Origin: Acanthaster planci
Taxonomy: Eukaryota > Echinodermata > Asteroidea > Valvatida > Acanthasteridae
Direction of reading: 5' to 3'
DNA: 64,000 nt
NCBI RefSeq assembly: GCF_001949145.1
Contig: NW_019091424.1
Location: forward strand, 1,201,069 to 1,265,068
In this document: piece after piece, positions 11,967-23,896 of the stretch
Position numbering within the stretch: the first letter of the stretch is position 1
How the letters are laid out: the number at the start of each line of letters is the position of its first letter
Translations under genes and position numbers: made by a program
The notes under the pieces: model-generated
Databases searched by the model: none
Seen by the model: the letters and a program-made list of their open reading frames with translations, nothing else
Told to the model about the DNA's origin: nothing

Positions 11967-13129
11967 TGCAGATCATCACATCACTCTGCAATGAATGCGG
12001 ATTTTGTGTATGTGCGTGTTGTGGTTTTCACATAATTCTGAAAGTTTTTTTTCTTGAAATTTCAACCTGTTCAAAGTACCTGTACCATTCACAAGTGTAA
12101 TATGTGATTTCACAATGTTCTAAGCTTAGCACCATCCATTAACAAATGTAATTTGTCCGAAGAGAAAACTCTGGAGATGTTTGTCCCGAGATGCTACATG
12201 TACCTTCAATGGATGAGATTTGCCTAAATCACATTATCAGCCTGTGGGACAGCCTTGGCAGTGCAGTGACAGCTCCCTGATGGCTGCTTGTGTGTGTCAA
12301 CAGCACTGGAGTCAGCCGCTGCCATAGCAAACCACGAGAGACCTAAGACTTGCCAATTTGAGGGAGACTAGAGACGATTGCATTGAGCAGATGAATATCA
12401 AACGTGTGCTGTAGCAGCTTCTTGGATGCAAATTAGGTGCACGAGATGTGGATTACACAGCATACCCCACGGGTACAGAGGGTGTACTTAAATTTGTCAC
12501 CAGGGATGTTACTGCTTGCAGAGTTATATTTGAAGGGTTTTTCTCACTTTGTAAAAGTCTGTTGTACGGTGTTGTATCAGTAAAAATATACCTTAATAGA
12601 AAATGTTGGCTGAAAACATCCTTATTGACTTATTTTTATAACATTTATTAACACAACATACAGTTAAAAGGACAAAATCCAATAAAGTCTTTGCGAGAAA
12701 ATTGACTTCTTTTTTTAACTTACGTACAAATGGAGTTTCTCATGACTGGTGCTGTTTTAGTGAAATCGAAGACAAATTTTAAATGCCTTCACAAGAACGG
12801 CCACTTTTTATATTTCCAAAATGCTCAAAACAAAATTTGGCTATTCTCCCGCAGTCTTTTGATTCGACTCCTAGCACCTCTGCATTTGCAGGAATTTTCT
12901 TTTTATTTCTTGTTGTCACTTCTGTAAACGGGTCAAATGTCATATGTGATTATGCAGTCAAGGTTTGCTCCGTTGATAAGAGGGAGTTAAGTTGCATTTT
13001 ATCACTGACTGAAACAAGATCAAATGTGCATAATGGAAGTTTACAAATCACTTGAACGCAAACTACCTCTGCCTCTTTGAGCAAAATTCTCTGTTGATTA
13101 TATTAGTCATGATTTTCATTACATACCAG

Positions 13130-13500
13130 GCCATGCACTAACTTTTTTTCCTGGATAGCCCACTGGGCTAGTAAACTGGGTATTTTACTAGCCCATTTGG
13201 AGTTTTACTAGCCGGTATGTAAAAAAAAAAAGAAAACCCAAAATTATTGTTAGCTTTAATACCAACGAAGAAAATAAACTACTAATGGGAAGAATAAGAG
13301 GCACGATTCGTTGTATGTCACATGCACTCGTAGGTAAAGGTTTTGAAATCGTTTATTTATTATCACCAAAACCAATACATGTGTTTTGATCTAAATTTTA
13401 ACACTACAGGTAGGTTCTATACTGATTTTTTCACTAGCCCACCGGGCAACCAAGGAACCAAGTCTAGATAGCCCGGAGCATTTTTCGCTAGAATTTGTAC
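13130..13500. repeat. Repeat rich in CTAGCCC / GGGCTAG
   Basis: Several CTAGCCC or GGGCTAG blocks appear in both orientations (near 13166, 13188, 13207, 13435), including a small hairpin GGGCTAGTAAA...TTTTACTAGCCC. It looks like a decayed inverted-repeat element. No second copy was found in the window. Confidence 0.4.
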
Positions 13501-13546
13501 CAGGTTAGTACTATTTCAAGGCCTGCATACAGTACTTGTTCTGAGC

Positions 13547-13781
13547 AAGGGCGTAGACATAGGGGAGCCTGAGGGGGCACATCCTCCCCCCAAAATTCCC
13601 AGTGTCCCCCGGGTGCCCCCCTAGAAAAAAAAAGGGAATAAAATCACACTTTGCAATGTTGAATGGATTTTGAACAAGGCTAACAAACGCTTGCCTCCCA
13701 AAAACCACACCACTGAAAGCTGGTACCCGCCTCAGATGCTGGTGCCCCCTTGTGCCCCCCAGTGAGATCCTAGCTACCTGT
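13547..13781 (+). repeat. Dispersed repeat family G, copy 1
   Basis: G/C-rich ends (GGGCGTAG...GGGGGCAC and TGGTGCCCCCTTGTGCCCCC) flank a core with TGAACAAGGCTAACAAACGCTT. The whole is matched in inverted orientation at 60331-60552, where the core reads TGAACAAGGCTAACAAAAGC on the minus strand. It is non-coding and interspersed. Confidence 0.7.
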
Positions 13782-14572
13782 ACACCATTTTTTGTAAGGT
13801 TCTTGTCTCTGAAAGTGAAAGAGCAAGTTGCACAGTATACATGAACAAATTCTGTAATTGAAGAACAAAGAGACTTAAAAGCACAAACCCAAAAAAATTA
13901 ACGTGTAATTGGTCAAGGCCTCCTGTTCAAGTGAACCCTGAGACTGATTTTAACTGCAGCCACTTGGGCATAATTTTTAATAAATTTCCTGACGTGTAAT
14001 TCACAATGTGCCTTCTCCGTCACGCAGTTGTATTAATTCAGTTGATTGACCACCAAAGCTTCAGGAGCCAAGTAGCTCTCGAGGGGTAAAATAAATGTAT
14101 TTTCTAATCAAGTCCTTTTAATTAAATTACTCTCTGAAGGGTTTCTGGCAAATTACGGGGGGGGTGTTACAGCGATGAAAGATCAAGGAACTTGTGGGAT
14201 TTTGTCATTTCCTGAGAGCGTTTTGCTTGTTTGCGAGTCAGTGCGAATGAAGCTGCAGCCCTGAATATGCCGATCAATATTTTCAGTTTTGTGTAGACTG
14301 ATACAGTATGTTCAGCTATGAGCAGCAGCTTACAAATGATTCATGGATGATTTCAGAAATCTGCTCCTTTGTTCAGTTTTAGGAAGCCTGCTTCCTGTCT
14401 TTTAGCCTTCATGGGGTAATCATCGCAGCCATTATAGGCTTGGAGCTATAGTTTGTGTCATGAATTTCTGGGGGGAGGGGGTTACACCCATCTCCATATG
14501 TCATTGTTGTTTTTTAGTGACCCAAAACAGTCACATAATAGGATGATATAACCGCATGTCACACTCACTGTT

Positions 14573-14998
14573 TAGTGGTGGATTTAGAGGGGTGCAGTTG
14601 GCACACCCCTCCCCCCACCTGCCCGCATGGCAGTGAATTTGAAATTGGCTCCATTGCAGTTACATTGTGAGAAAGGGCTTCACACTGCAGGCTCGCATTT
14701 GACCATCCATGTTCGCATGTCCCCTTCTCTGAAAGTCCTGGATCCACGGGTGGATGCTCAATTGTTTTTAGGGTGGCCAAAACAAGTAATTGCCCCCGTG
14801 GCACTTTTGTGTTAACTGATCTCTCCAGTCACAATTAAGCAGCTGCTCTGAAACAGTTTCCTGAACAAAACTGCGCTGTCCACACAAGACAACCTCCATT
14901 AAAGACACTTAATAATATCTTCACTTTGATTTTTTAAAAAAAATCATCAGTTGGGGGGGCGTGGCTCCTGTTGGCCCCTCCTGGATCCGCCCTCGCTT
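14573..14998. repeat. Fold-back element with roughly 40-base inverted ends
   Basis: The left end (GGTGGATTTAGAGGGG, then TTGGCACACCCCTCCCCCCA) is matched by the reverse complement of the right end (GGCGGATCCAGGAGGGG, then GCCACGCCCCCCCAA). The interior shows no gene. A non-autonomous transposon is likely. Confidence 0.5.
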
Positions 14999-17477
14999 GG
15001 GTATACCCTTGCCATTAGACAGTACACCAGCCAGGTTGGGTGGTATCCTGTATGCATGGCATCCCTATGTGTTTTGTAAACATCATGGCCCCAGTCACAG
15101 CAGTCAGCAACTGTTAAATGAAGTACACACCTGCTGCGTTCTTGTAAATTATCGCACCTGTGGGGGTATTATCACTTACAGAAAATTTTGGAGAATGATG
15201 TACATGTAATGTAGCTTTATAAATCATGCCACAAGGTTCACTGTATTGCATTGGTAGTCTACATGTGTTGCCTCATTCCAGTTATTGGATTCTGTAGGAT
15301 AAGCACATTCATTGGATTCTGTGGTTTTAGAGTAGATTTCATTGGGAACCTCAACTTTTAGAGGTTTACGACAGCACCATGCAAGGAAAGCTGCAAAGCT
15401 CATTGAACCTACTTACCTGGCATTATTGCATAAACCTTTATAAAAATCCCTTGCACCCTTGAAACATTCAAATTTCCCCTTTTTTTGTTCTCAGACTACT
15501 TCAGGGCCAAATCAGCTGACTGATTTTGCAACGTACAGCCAATTTGACGCAGGTTACTTGTTTGAATGCCGCATGATGCAAATTGTCGAAGCTTTTCCCG
15601 TCTAATCGTCGAGGGGATCAGTTTACTTCTATAAATGCTATACTTTCCGATTAACAGGTCCTGGAAATCAGATGGTGTTCTCTATTTCCATGACAACTAA
15701 TGATTTTGTGCTTTCGGAAGTTACTGGTTCTCCCCCCCCCCCCCGAAAAGAGTGAATTAGACTCGGAATGGCACTGTTGCTACACTCAGCCATCAATTAC
15801 AGCCACTTTGATCTCCCAAACCCGCTTACATTACAGACTCCAATTTTGGCTGCCATGCTGACTCTCCCGACTCGATGCCGTGGGCAAAGACAGAGTCGAT
15901 TAAAACCACTTGGAGAAGTACATGTACATTTGTAAATGTTTTATGGACTGGCACTAATGGCATTGCCACTCGCGGTGAAATTCGCTGAGTGTCGTTTGTC
16001 AGTGATAGTGCCAACATAAGCTTTGGAGGGAAAAGAAAGGATTATAAAAATCCTGCAAACTCTATAGAAACCCTACAAGTTCCATCTAGTCATTCGAAAA
16101 CAAGGACATGTAATGTATTTTTTTATGTCTTTGAACCGTAAATCATTCCGCCACGGGGGAAGATTGTGTGCAAGACTGTAAATGATTTTAATTGTAGAAA
16201 AGCAAGAATGTAATTCCCAACCCATCCATTAGTGGAGGAACTATTTGGATTTTTGTACGTAACGAGAAACTGCATTTTTTAAAAAGAACTTGCTGGGGAT
16301 ATGCCCCCGAGCCAGAAATAACTCAAACATTGTCAGGGGAAATAATCAGACCTTTCTGTGTACTCCCCAAACACATTGAGATTCTTGCCTTGGCTCGGTG
16401 TTTTCATTGCCGTGTCCATGGTTACTGTTTACACGGCAACCATCTAATGTAATGAAAATCCTGCAAAAGCATCGTACCTGTAGCTCCTTTTACAAGCTAA
16501 ATTGGCGTTGTTTTTTGCTATGTGATTTTCATTGCGAGAGGCCATTTTGGCAACATCTCTGTTGCCTGAAATGAAACACAAATAATTGGAAAAAAATCCT
16601 CAAAGCTGGGATAGCAAATTAGCATCTTTGAGCAAACCAAATGTAATTTAAAATTTGCATTAAAAAGTCTACATTTGTTAGGCATCCATTTGCAAATTCT
16701 TTAGGGAAATAATGCAACGTTTCAGTTCAGATATGAACTAATGCAGCACAGTTTATCCCAGAGGAAAAAATTTATTTTTTGAAAAGCTAGCCAAATACAC
16801 GCATCCCTTCTGACTATCTGTAATAAGAGTTAATATCACCCGAGTCACTCTAGACCAAAATTAACTGTCCGTGGCTAGAATCTTCCTGAATTCCCTGCTC
16901 CCTTGGATCGCTACGGAGCATTGATGAACCAGGGTGAAATTTACAAGATGCGGTACCCCGATAAACAGTGCTCACAATCAGCAAGACTGCCCATAAAATA
17001 TCGGCATTTGAGCACGCACCGTGCATTGTGTTCGCGCAAACAGCCACAGGGTCCTTACATCCTTAAAATAGATCAGCCGAACAGTGCAGGATATGAAATG
17101 AGAGTTAATGCATCCCGTCCATGCCTCGTGACACCTGAGACATTTTCTCTTTCTTTCTCTTTCTCTCATCTCTTTCTTTTGTGCCTCATCACGGATGTAA
17201 TCTCCAGAGCATCTCTCGTGCTTTTTATTTGGCCAGGATTTCTCTTTGTGCAACTAGAGGGTTTTCATGTCTTGGAAGTTGGGTCATTTCACTTCTGCAG
17301 GGCAGACTCTGACATTCTCCAAAGACGTTTTTTTTTTCAACTCAAGCAACATAAGAAAACTTCTGTTTAAGTGTTAAAGGTCTCAAAAAATGCAGAACGC
17401 AGCCAGTCCTAATATTTGTTATTTATGTAATTCTTTAGACATTCCTTTTGGAATATGAGAAAAACAAGCACAATTCC

Positions 17478-17733
17478 ATATTTGGATAATTCCAGGAACT
17501 AGGGGCCCAAAAGTGTGACATTTTTGTGTCCCTGTTACATCTGACCTTTGTTATTTCACATCGAAATATCACCAGAATTGATTTCAAACTATTGCTATTT
17601 GTTTGGCAGGTAATTTGCATTAATTCATCACTCTTGGACATTAGGCAATGTGTTCTGAACTTACAAAATCATGTCAGATGTGACAGGGGCATACATGTAA
17701 ATAGACCCCTAATTTCTGGAATTACCCATATGT
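17478..17733. mobile_element. Miniature fold-back element, family E copy 1
   Basis: Long imperfect terminal inverted repeats: the left arm has CCATATTTGGATAATTCCAG and CCCTGTTACATCTGAC; the right arm, reverse-complemented, has CATATGGGTAATTCCAG and CCCCTGTCACATCTGAC. It is about 256 bases and non-coding. A related copy lies inverted at about 57055-57240. Size and structure fit a MITE. Confidence 0.65.
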
Positions 17734-17960
17734 AATGGATTGGTAAATTGTACGTCAAATTTGTCAAGGTAAAACATGGTTCCATCTAAAAGGATAGTTT
17801 ATTAAGTTTCCATCAATGCACTACATGTATTTGCATCTCTTCAATCATGGATACACTCAGCATTATTTGGATTAAAGTTTGTTCACAATAATTTTAGTCA
17901 ACAAACTATATCACAGCCGATTTTCTGCAATCAAAGAGAAATGAAAGTTACATGTAACCT

Positions 17961-18157
17961 GTAAGTCCGCCACAAGTCCGTCACAAGTCATTCAGTCTTA
18001 AGCCAATTCACAAGCTGTTCAAATGAGCTGTGACAAAAGCATTCCTTTAAACAGGGTGAACAACGTTGTTCACCCTGTTTAATGCACGACTGGCTTTGGG
18101 AAGGGACTTGTGACCGGACTTGTGTAGGGACTTGTGAAAGGACTTGTGATGGACTCG
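17961..18157. repeat. Fold-back repeat centred on a perfect 36-base palindrome (family C copy 1)
   Basis: Positions 18047-18082 are a perfect palindrome; the half-site is TTAAACAGGGTGAACAAC. The left flank carries CACAAGTC blocks (17971-17989) and the right flank carries repeated GACTTGTG blocks (about 18107-18148), so the outer arms are also inverted to one another. Related sequence occurs at about 47800-48020 and 45025-45085. Confidence 0.75.
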
Positions 18158-18936
18158 AATACAACACTGATATATTTCATAAGTGCATGTTTATATTGGA
18201 CATATCTATGAAGATGCACACTGTTAATGTTTGCTGACAAACGTAGTGCTGACACGTGCGTACGTGCATGGACTTTATTTTGTGATTATCGTGGCAACAA
18301 TGCAAAGGCATCGTGTGGAGCCGCCCTTGACCTTCTTGGGGCATTTTGCTGTTGCCGTCCCCCATTGCTTTGTGTGTTTGAACAAGATGCCGTGAAAAGC
18401 ATATCTGCCGCCATGCAGCTATTGATTTGTTTGGTCGTCACCATGGCAACGTTAAAGTCAGCATCCCCATGGCCATTACGGTTACAGCTGCGACGTACAT
18501 GTATGTTGATTACAGATACCTGTATGTCCCACACTGTGAGCTGTACGAAAGTATGGTGACCGGTGGTGCGGAAAGCCAGTGATAAGCCTTTGTTCAATGA
18601 AAAGCGTCATTCATCCCTTGTCAAGTGGTTGCATTGTGTTTGCACACCGGCTCAGTGTAAAACCCCCCCTCCCAGTTTCATTTTCAGATTTAAAATGGAG
18701 TGTACACTTCAGTGATTTCTATTGTGAGGGGCAAACCAGCAATGATTTGTTTGTCATTTTGTCATTGTTGTCGTTTTAAATACGACCACTTGTTGATTTT
18801 AACGTAGCTCTGAGCTTTCAAAAAGACCAATTTCCTGCTGATACCATCATGGTTTTTTTTAGAAGGGGGGCAAAGCTAGTTTTTAGAAAATGATTTGAAA
18901 CATTGGGGAATTCCTGAAGTAAAAGAGAACTTATTT

Positions 18937-19150
18937 TATCTGCTCCGAGCGGAACAGAAGAGGGCGTTTTTTGGGGTACTCACCGCATAGGTGCGCGTTT
19001 ATAATGGAGATCAATGGCACGTTTGACGCGGAGCACAATTTTTTTCTTTGCGTACAAGCAGAATCCTTGCAAGAACCCACTTGGAAAACTTGCTACCACC
19101 TGTCTTTCTTTAGCCGCTTGGGGGTGCACTTTAACCCGGCGTGGATAGTT
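18937..19150 (+). repeat. Dispersed repeat family D, copy 2
   Basis: Begins TATCTGCTCCGAGCGGAAC. It shares GTACTCACCGCAT, GCGCGTTTATAATGGAGATC, GCGTACAAGCAGAA and GGGGTGCACTTTA blocks in the same order as the other family D copies. Confidence 0.7.
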
Positions 19151-19365
19151 CAGAGGATCTTTGATTAGAAATACATGTAAAGACGGTACATATTTTATAA
19201 ACCACTGTAATGCAGTGTACTTGTAAGTCTTAATTAAAAGTGCATGGACATCACATGGCTTAAAATACAGTATATCATAACATAATGATAGCACTTTGAA
19301 GTCTCTGTCGTCCATGGTGATATTTTATGATAGGCATGTCTGCATCAACAGTCTGTAATACGGTA

Positions 19366-19606
19366 CTCTCCTCTCTAAATTCCAAAGAGTGGAAATTCAC
19401 TCTATTTGAGAGAAAACTCAATCCCTCCGATTGAAATTAAGGACCAGACGAATTGGAGTGAAATTTCTTTACTCCAGAAGAGTGAAATTTCACCCGAGCT
19501 TCCACTGGAAGGGGCTATTTTCAGCCTTTTTCGGTCTAAATTCAAAGTGATTTTTTCACTCTAAAATGTCCTGTCCCTAATTTCAATCTTTCCAATTTAG
19601 AGAGTG
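19366..19606. mobile_element. Miniature inverted-repeat element, family F
   Basis: The ends are inverted: left CTCTCTAAATTCCAAAGAGTG, right reverse complement CACTCTCTAAATTGGAAAG. About 240 bases, with many GAGTGAAATTTCAC-type internal symmetries and no coding potential. Structure typical of a MITE; no second copy was recognised here. Confidence 0.6.
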
Positions 19607-20169
19607 TGTTGTAAACCTTAATACAATTTTAATGTCACCAAAAATAAATTAAGAATATTTAAGTACGGCAAATTTGTTCAAATTTTTGCATATGCTCTGC
19701 TTAAACCCTTGTTGTAATGTCACAGCCATGTAGTTCCCATTAAGTTTTGTTTTGTTTTAATATCTGAACTGCCCCAATGCCAATGGACAGCCATTTGTAC
19801 ATATACATGTATGTGAAGAGTGGTGGATACAGCGTTAACTAGAAAGATCGTATAGCGCCGAAGGCGTAAGATGGATAACTCTGCCCAAAAGGTGTGATTA
19901 CCATGGGCGCCATTTGAGCAAGTGATACGCCTGCGCAGGTTACGGTAATGCTTAGGCCCACCAGGTGTACCGTGCCTGCCGCAATGCCTGCATGGAGATA
20001 TTTATTGTTACGTTATAAAAAAAGCAATTTTGCCAACCAGTGGTAGTAATGCGCATGCACCTGCGGTATTTGCATATTTCATAGTAGTATAGGGTTTTGT
20101 GCTAGTGCGGTGTGAGTCATGTCTCAATTCATTAATGAGGCACCTGTCTACATTGACAGACTCCAAACT

Positions 20170-20245
20170 GCCTGGTTCGACGGTCAAGTGCCGGGCAAGT
20201 TTGCACTAGAATCCGGGAGTCACAGGTTCAAGTCCCATTCCAGGC
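20170..20245 (+). repeat. tRNA-like sequence, probably head of a tRNA-derived SINE or tRNA pseudogene
   Basis: A 76-base segment has matching ends (GCCTGG/CCAGGC), an A-box-like TGGTTCGACGGTCAAGTG and a B-box GGTTCAAGTCC close to the polymerase III consensus. The T-stem and anticodon arm do not pair well, so a working tRNA is unlikely. A SINE head is the preferred reading. Confidence 0.5.
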
Positions 20246-21041
20246 CCGGCAAGCTCATAAATCCCGTCCCCAGTCTCTAAATAAGACTGAGTGCATGGAC
20301 TCAGCGCTCATAAACATTCTGTGGTGAGAGTAAAACCTACATGTACGTGTATAAAAGGGGAAATGTGACCAGAGAATATTCAAGCTTCACCCATGGTTTG
20401 CTCTGCCATTAGTTCCTCCTGGTCTGCAGAGCCATGCAGACATTAGTCGTGTAGAGTTTCAAGCAGTGATCACTCACAGAAGTAGAGCATGCATGTGATG
20501 CATCAACCTGCCAACTCAGAGAGAGAGAGACAGAGCATTGGATGGAGAGAAATCCACAAACCATCTAGTAGACATGGGCATCAGGAGATACAATGTGGAA
20601 AAAAAATTGAGAAAGATAAATCAAGGAATTACATTTTAGAAAGGGAAGGAAGAAATGTAAGAAATTGTAAAAAAAAACAGACATTAAAGGGAATGAAAAT
20701 CACCATTTACATAAAAAAGTCAAAATCAACCCCCCTCCCCATGAATTGTTTAATTTTCAGTTGACGAGTATTTTGCTTCCCTCCTCTGGGAATCCACCTC
20801 CCTGGCAAACAAGTGGTTTACTTCCCTCCCCCCCTGAAAAATCCTGGTGATTCCTGTGCCAGCAAATGGAGTTGTAAGAAAGACAACAATTGAATATTTT
20901 TCTGTTTGCAATTGCTCAGAAGGCTTGATTTTTCTCCCTAAATAGGTTTGATTGTGTGAATCTCTCTTTTGTCCTGAAGTGAGAAAAAGAAGCAAAACCT
21001 GTTGAACTTAAAACAAGATTTTTTTCCCCTTTTTCCCCCAG

Positions 21042-21114
21042 GTTTTCATTTAGAATGGCCGACGTGGATTCAGCACCCTAGGTCTCTATTTGGTTAAGAA
21101 CCACACAGGTGATC
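21042..21114 (+). promoter_or_regulatory. Likely 5' UTR part of the first LOXHD1 coding exon, with a short upstream ORF
   Basis: A strong polypyrimidine tract ends in CAG at 21039-21041, so an upstream non-coding exon probably splices here. The UTR holds an in-frame ATG at 21055 that stops after eight codons (TAG at 21079-21081), ahead of the proposed LOXHD1 ATG at 21115. Confidence 0.45.
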
Positions 21115-23896
21115 ATGATGAACTCTATAGCAGTGTGGGATGCAATGGCCGGTGGCTCAACATCAGTTGCCAGACCGGTGCGGACACTGGACCCCAGGCC
21201 CCCCTATGCCGTGGACAGACCCAGGCCACAGTCAGGTAAAACGCGCCTGTTGGTTCGTAATTGGAATGAATGCTGTAAACCCTGTCACTGATTATAAGCA
21301 GGGACCATGATCTGGATAATAAATGCCCGAATGATTAATTGATGATGTCTTATAAATGAGGTTTTTTTTTCAATCAGTGGCACATCCTAGACAGGTGAAA
21401 AATTGCAACCAAGTGTAGTAGTTGATGATTAACATTTTGAATGTTTGGAGCCTGTCTTTGTATTGTTGCCTGGAAAAGAAAATTAAATGTTTCTCAGATC
21501 TTCACCGGCCGGTCTCGGCAAAGTTGAGCGAGTGATACAGGATTTGTTTCCTTATATGTACATGTACATGTATAACATCATGCCCGAACGATGACTTTAT
21601 CCTACAGTACACTTTTTGTTTTCTTATGCTATGAAGTGGGTCATGATTTTGTTTAATACCCATAAGGAATGCATGTCACCCTGGCTCAAGGGTGTAAAAA
21701 CATATTATTCCATTTAAAAGGTTTTAAGCACAACTTTGTTTAATTGTGCAAAATTTGAGTCCCCCAAGTGATTTACACATGACTTTACCGGGCGTTACAC
21801 ATTTTTTGGTTACAAAACTTAAAAATATGAAACTTTTGTGCATCAAACTTGATACATAAGCCAAACGCAAATTTAGGTACAGTGTGTTATTTTTTAAGGT
21901 AATCAAGGAGATGATTTTGTCACAAATGTTGAATACTGTATATTTGATTGTTCACTAATTATTTTCAGTATCCATTTCAACATGGAGTGACATCAGATAA
22001 ATAAATTAATGATTCACTTTAACCAGTCAATAACTAAAGGCAGAAGCTGACAAGTCAAGCAGGACTGTTAGCAAAAGAATAATTAAAACATTCTGGTGCC
22101 TCAATCTGAGAAGAAGGGCATATTTGTATTTAGTGTTGCCATCTGTCATTTTGAAGTACGTGGACCTGGCATTAAAGCGTTGCATTGCCGAGTAGCGGCT
22201 CAGGTTGCACCAATATGTACAGTAGTTTGATTATGACCTGAGCTCTTTGGATGTCATCTTGCTATGGAGGGCTGTTAGCCTCTCATGGACCAATCTAGAA
22301 TTTCCAGACTGAAACAGCATATCTGGCTACCATGAGGTCCACGTGTATACATGTACATGTATACCAAATCAACACAATTTCTGATACGGTGTGTGGCTGC
22401 ATAATTACACTGTATTACCTCGATGTAGCCAAATTCAGAAATTTGCTGTGAAGTAATGAGATGGTACATGTACGTTTGATTTTATCTGTTTGCAGTTGGG
22501 TTGACTTGAAACCAGCATTTTAATATTTTGAGTCAAATGAGATTTAGGACTGCGCAGTTCCACAATTTTTTCCTCCAATGACAGGGTTGTCTGGAGGTCA
22601 CTACGACCCTCTTGATGGTCACGTGCAGAATGACAATGGCGACGAATAATTCCTTCTTTTGTTGGCCTGATCTTCTCAACTCATTCATATGGTGTCTGCT
22701 TTTATAATTATCTCTACAAGAAGAAATCTGCCGTTTATAATTGAATAATCTGATTCAATTTTAATCCGTAAATCAGATCACATTTCAGACTCTTACAATT
22801 ATTGCAATATAAGCTCACCTATATTTGGGATTTTAGGCACGTTGAAGTTTTGATTTTGACGGTTTGGGAAACCTTTTCTTCCAGAAAAAGATGCATTGAA
22901 ACATGTTCATGTACACCCTCAAATAGCAGAGTGCTGTTTTCCCGTTTTGATGACGTGAAAAAAAAAATGGTAAAAACTATGGAACTTTTTGAATTTAGTG
23001 TCAGGCGTTGGTGTCACACATCGGGACTGAGCTCTGTTCAGGCCTCTTTCATTCCCAATAAGTTTTATTATTCCTGTAGCCCCAATGCGCAAGCCGGTTT
23101 CACCCGCCAAGCCCTTGTGGAGGGATTCACGCTCGGACATCATCCCTCACAAGCAGCGACGCTTTGTCACTTCCCTCAGGTCCAGTAGTGCCAACCAGGA
23201 CTCGTACGTCAGCAAGAGAGCTCCTTATGCAGGTCAGCCTGGAGAAAGAATCTCCAAATCTGCAAAGCATAGTGCATGAGTTGGTTCTCCCGTTAATGCC
23301 TTTTACTGTTCATACATAATTGCGCTTGAGACGTATTCACTTCAGTAGTGGGCATGTGGTTGGGGTATCAAGCCCCAATGTATTCTGTATTAAGCAAAGG
23401 TGATACGTTACGGTGGTTCCTAGAAATTAACTTCTTAATCTTCTTTATCAAAATTGCATGACGCATGCGCAGATATTGCATACCATTTGCTCAATGAATA
23501 GAAATGAACACTGGTCAGGTAGTTGTACTCGGCATTTGTCCACCTGTTTCTTCTTAGAAGCCTTGCAAATTGTGCTAGGAGGATTGGTTTGGAAGTTTAT
23601 TAGGAGTTACAGGAAGCTGGCATACGAGGGCAAGGCAGACTGCGCTGTCCCTGAAGTATTATGTTCTTACCTTTTCGACACTCCTTACTTTTTTTTTCTT
23701 TGTGTGTTGCTTTTTTTTTGCAGCCAAGAGGCTCCATGCCCTGAACGTCGAGAGGCAGATGATGACTGGCACCTACCCACGGGTGGAGAATGGTCGCACG
23801 GTGACAGTGCCGGAGTACGATGCCTTTGCCGACCCCCATCTCACAGATTATTTTGCCCGCAAGTTTTCAATCGGCTTACCGAGACCACCATCAGGG
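21115..23896 (+). CDS. LOXHD1: LOXHD1 N-terminal region, exons 1-3 (part of the LOXHD1 CDS)
   Basis: Exons 21115-21235, 23080-23232 and 23724-23896 encode residues 1-149, rich in Arg, Pro and Ser ([19 protein letters not shown]). A better ordered segment in exon 3 has [20 protein letters not shown]. No named domain was recognised. The exons are supported by consistent phases (1, 1, 0) and good splice sites rather than by homology. Confidence 0.7.

Larger units (their letters stand above)
9511..21041. other. Long stretch without recognised coding exons
   Basis: About 11.5 kb between the divergent zinc-finger gene and the first recognised LOXHD1 coding exon. Open frames are short, have no supporting splice pattern and resemble no family. 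It probably holds LOXHD1 5' non-coding exons, regulatory DNA and repeats: dispersed repeats at 11708, 13547, 14573, 17478, 17961, 18937, 19366 and 20170 are listed separately. A C12 run sits at about 15733-15744. Confidence 0.6.

Noticed and set aside
18227-18597. Overlapping frames of 103-110 codons on both strands
   Set aside because: No motifs; they lie between repeat elements and have no exon-like borders.
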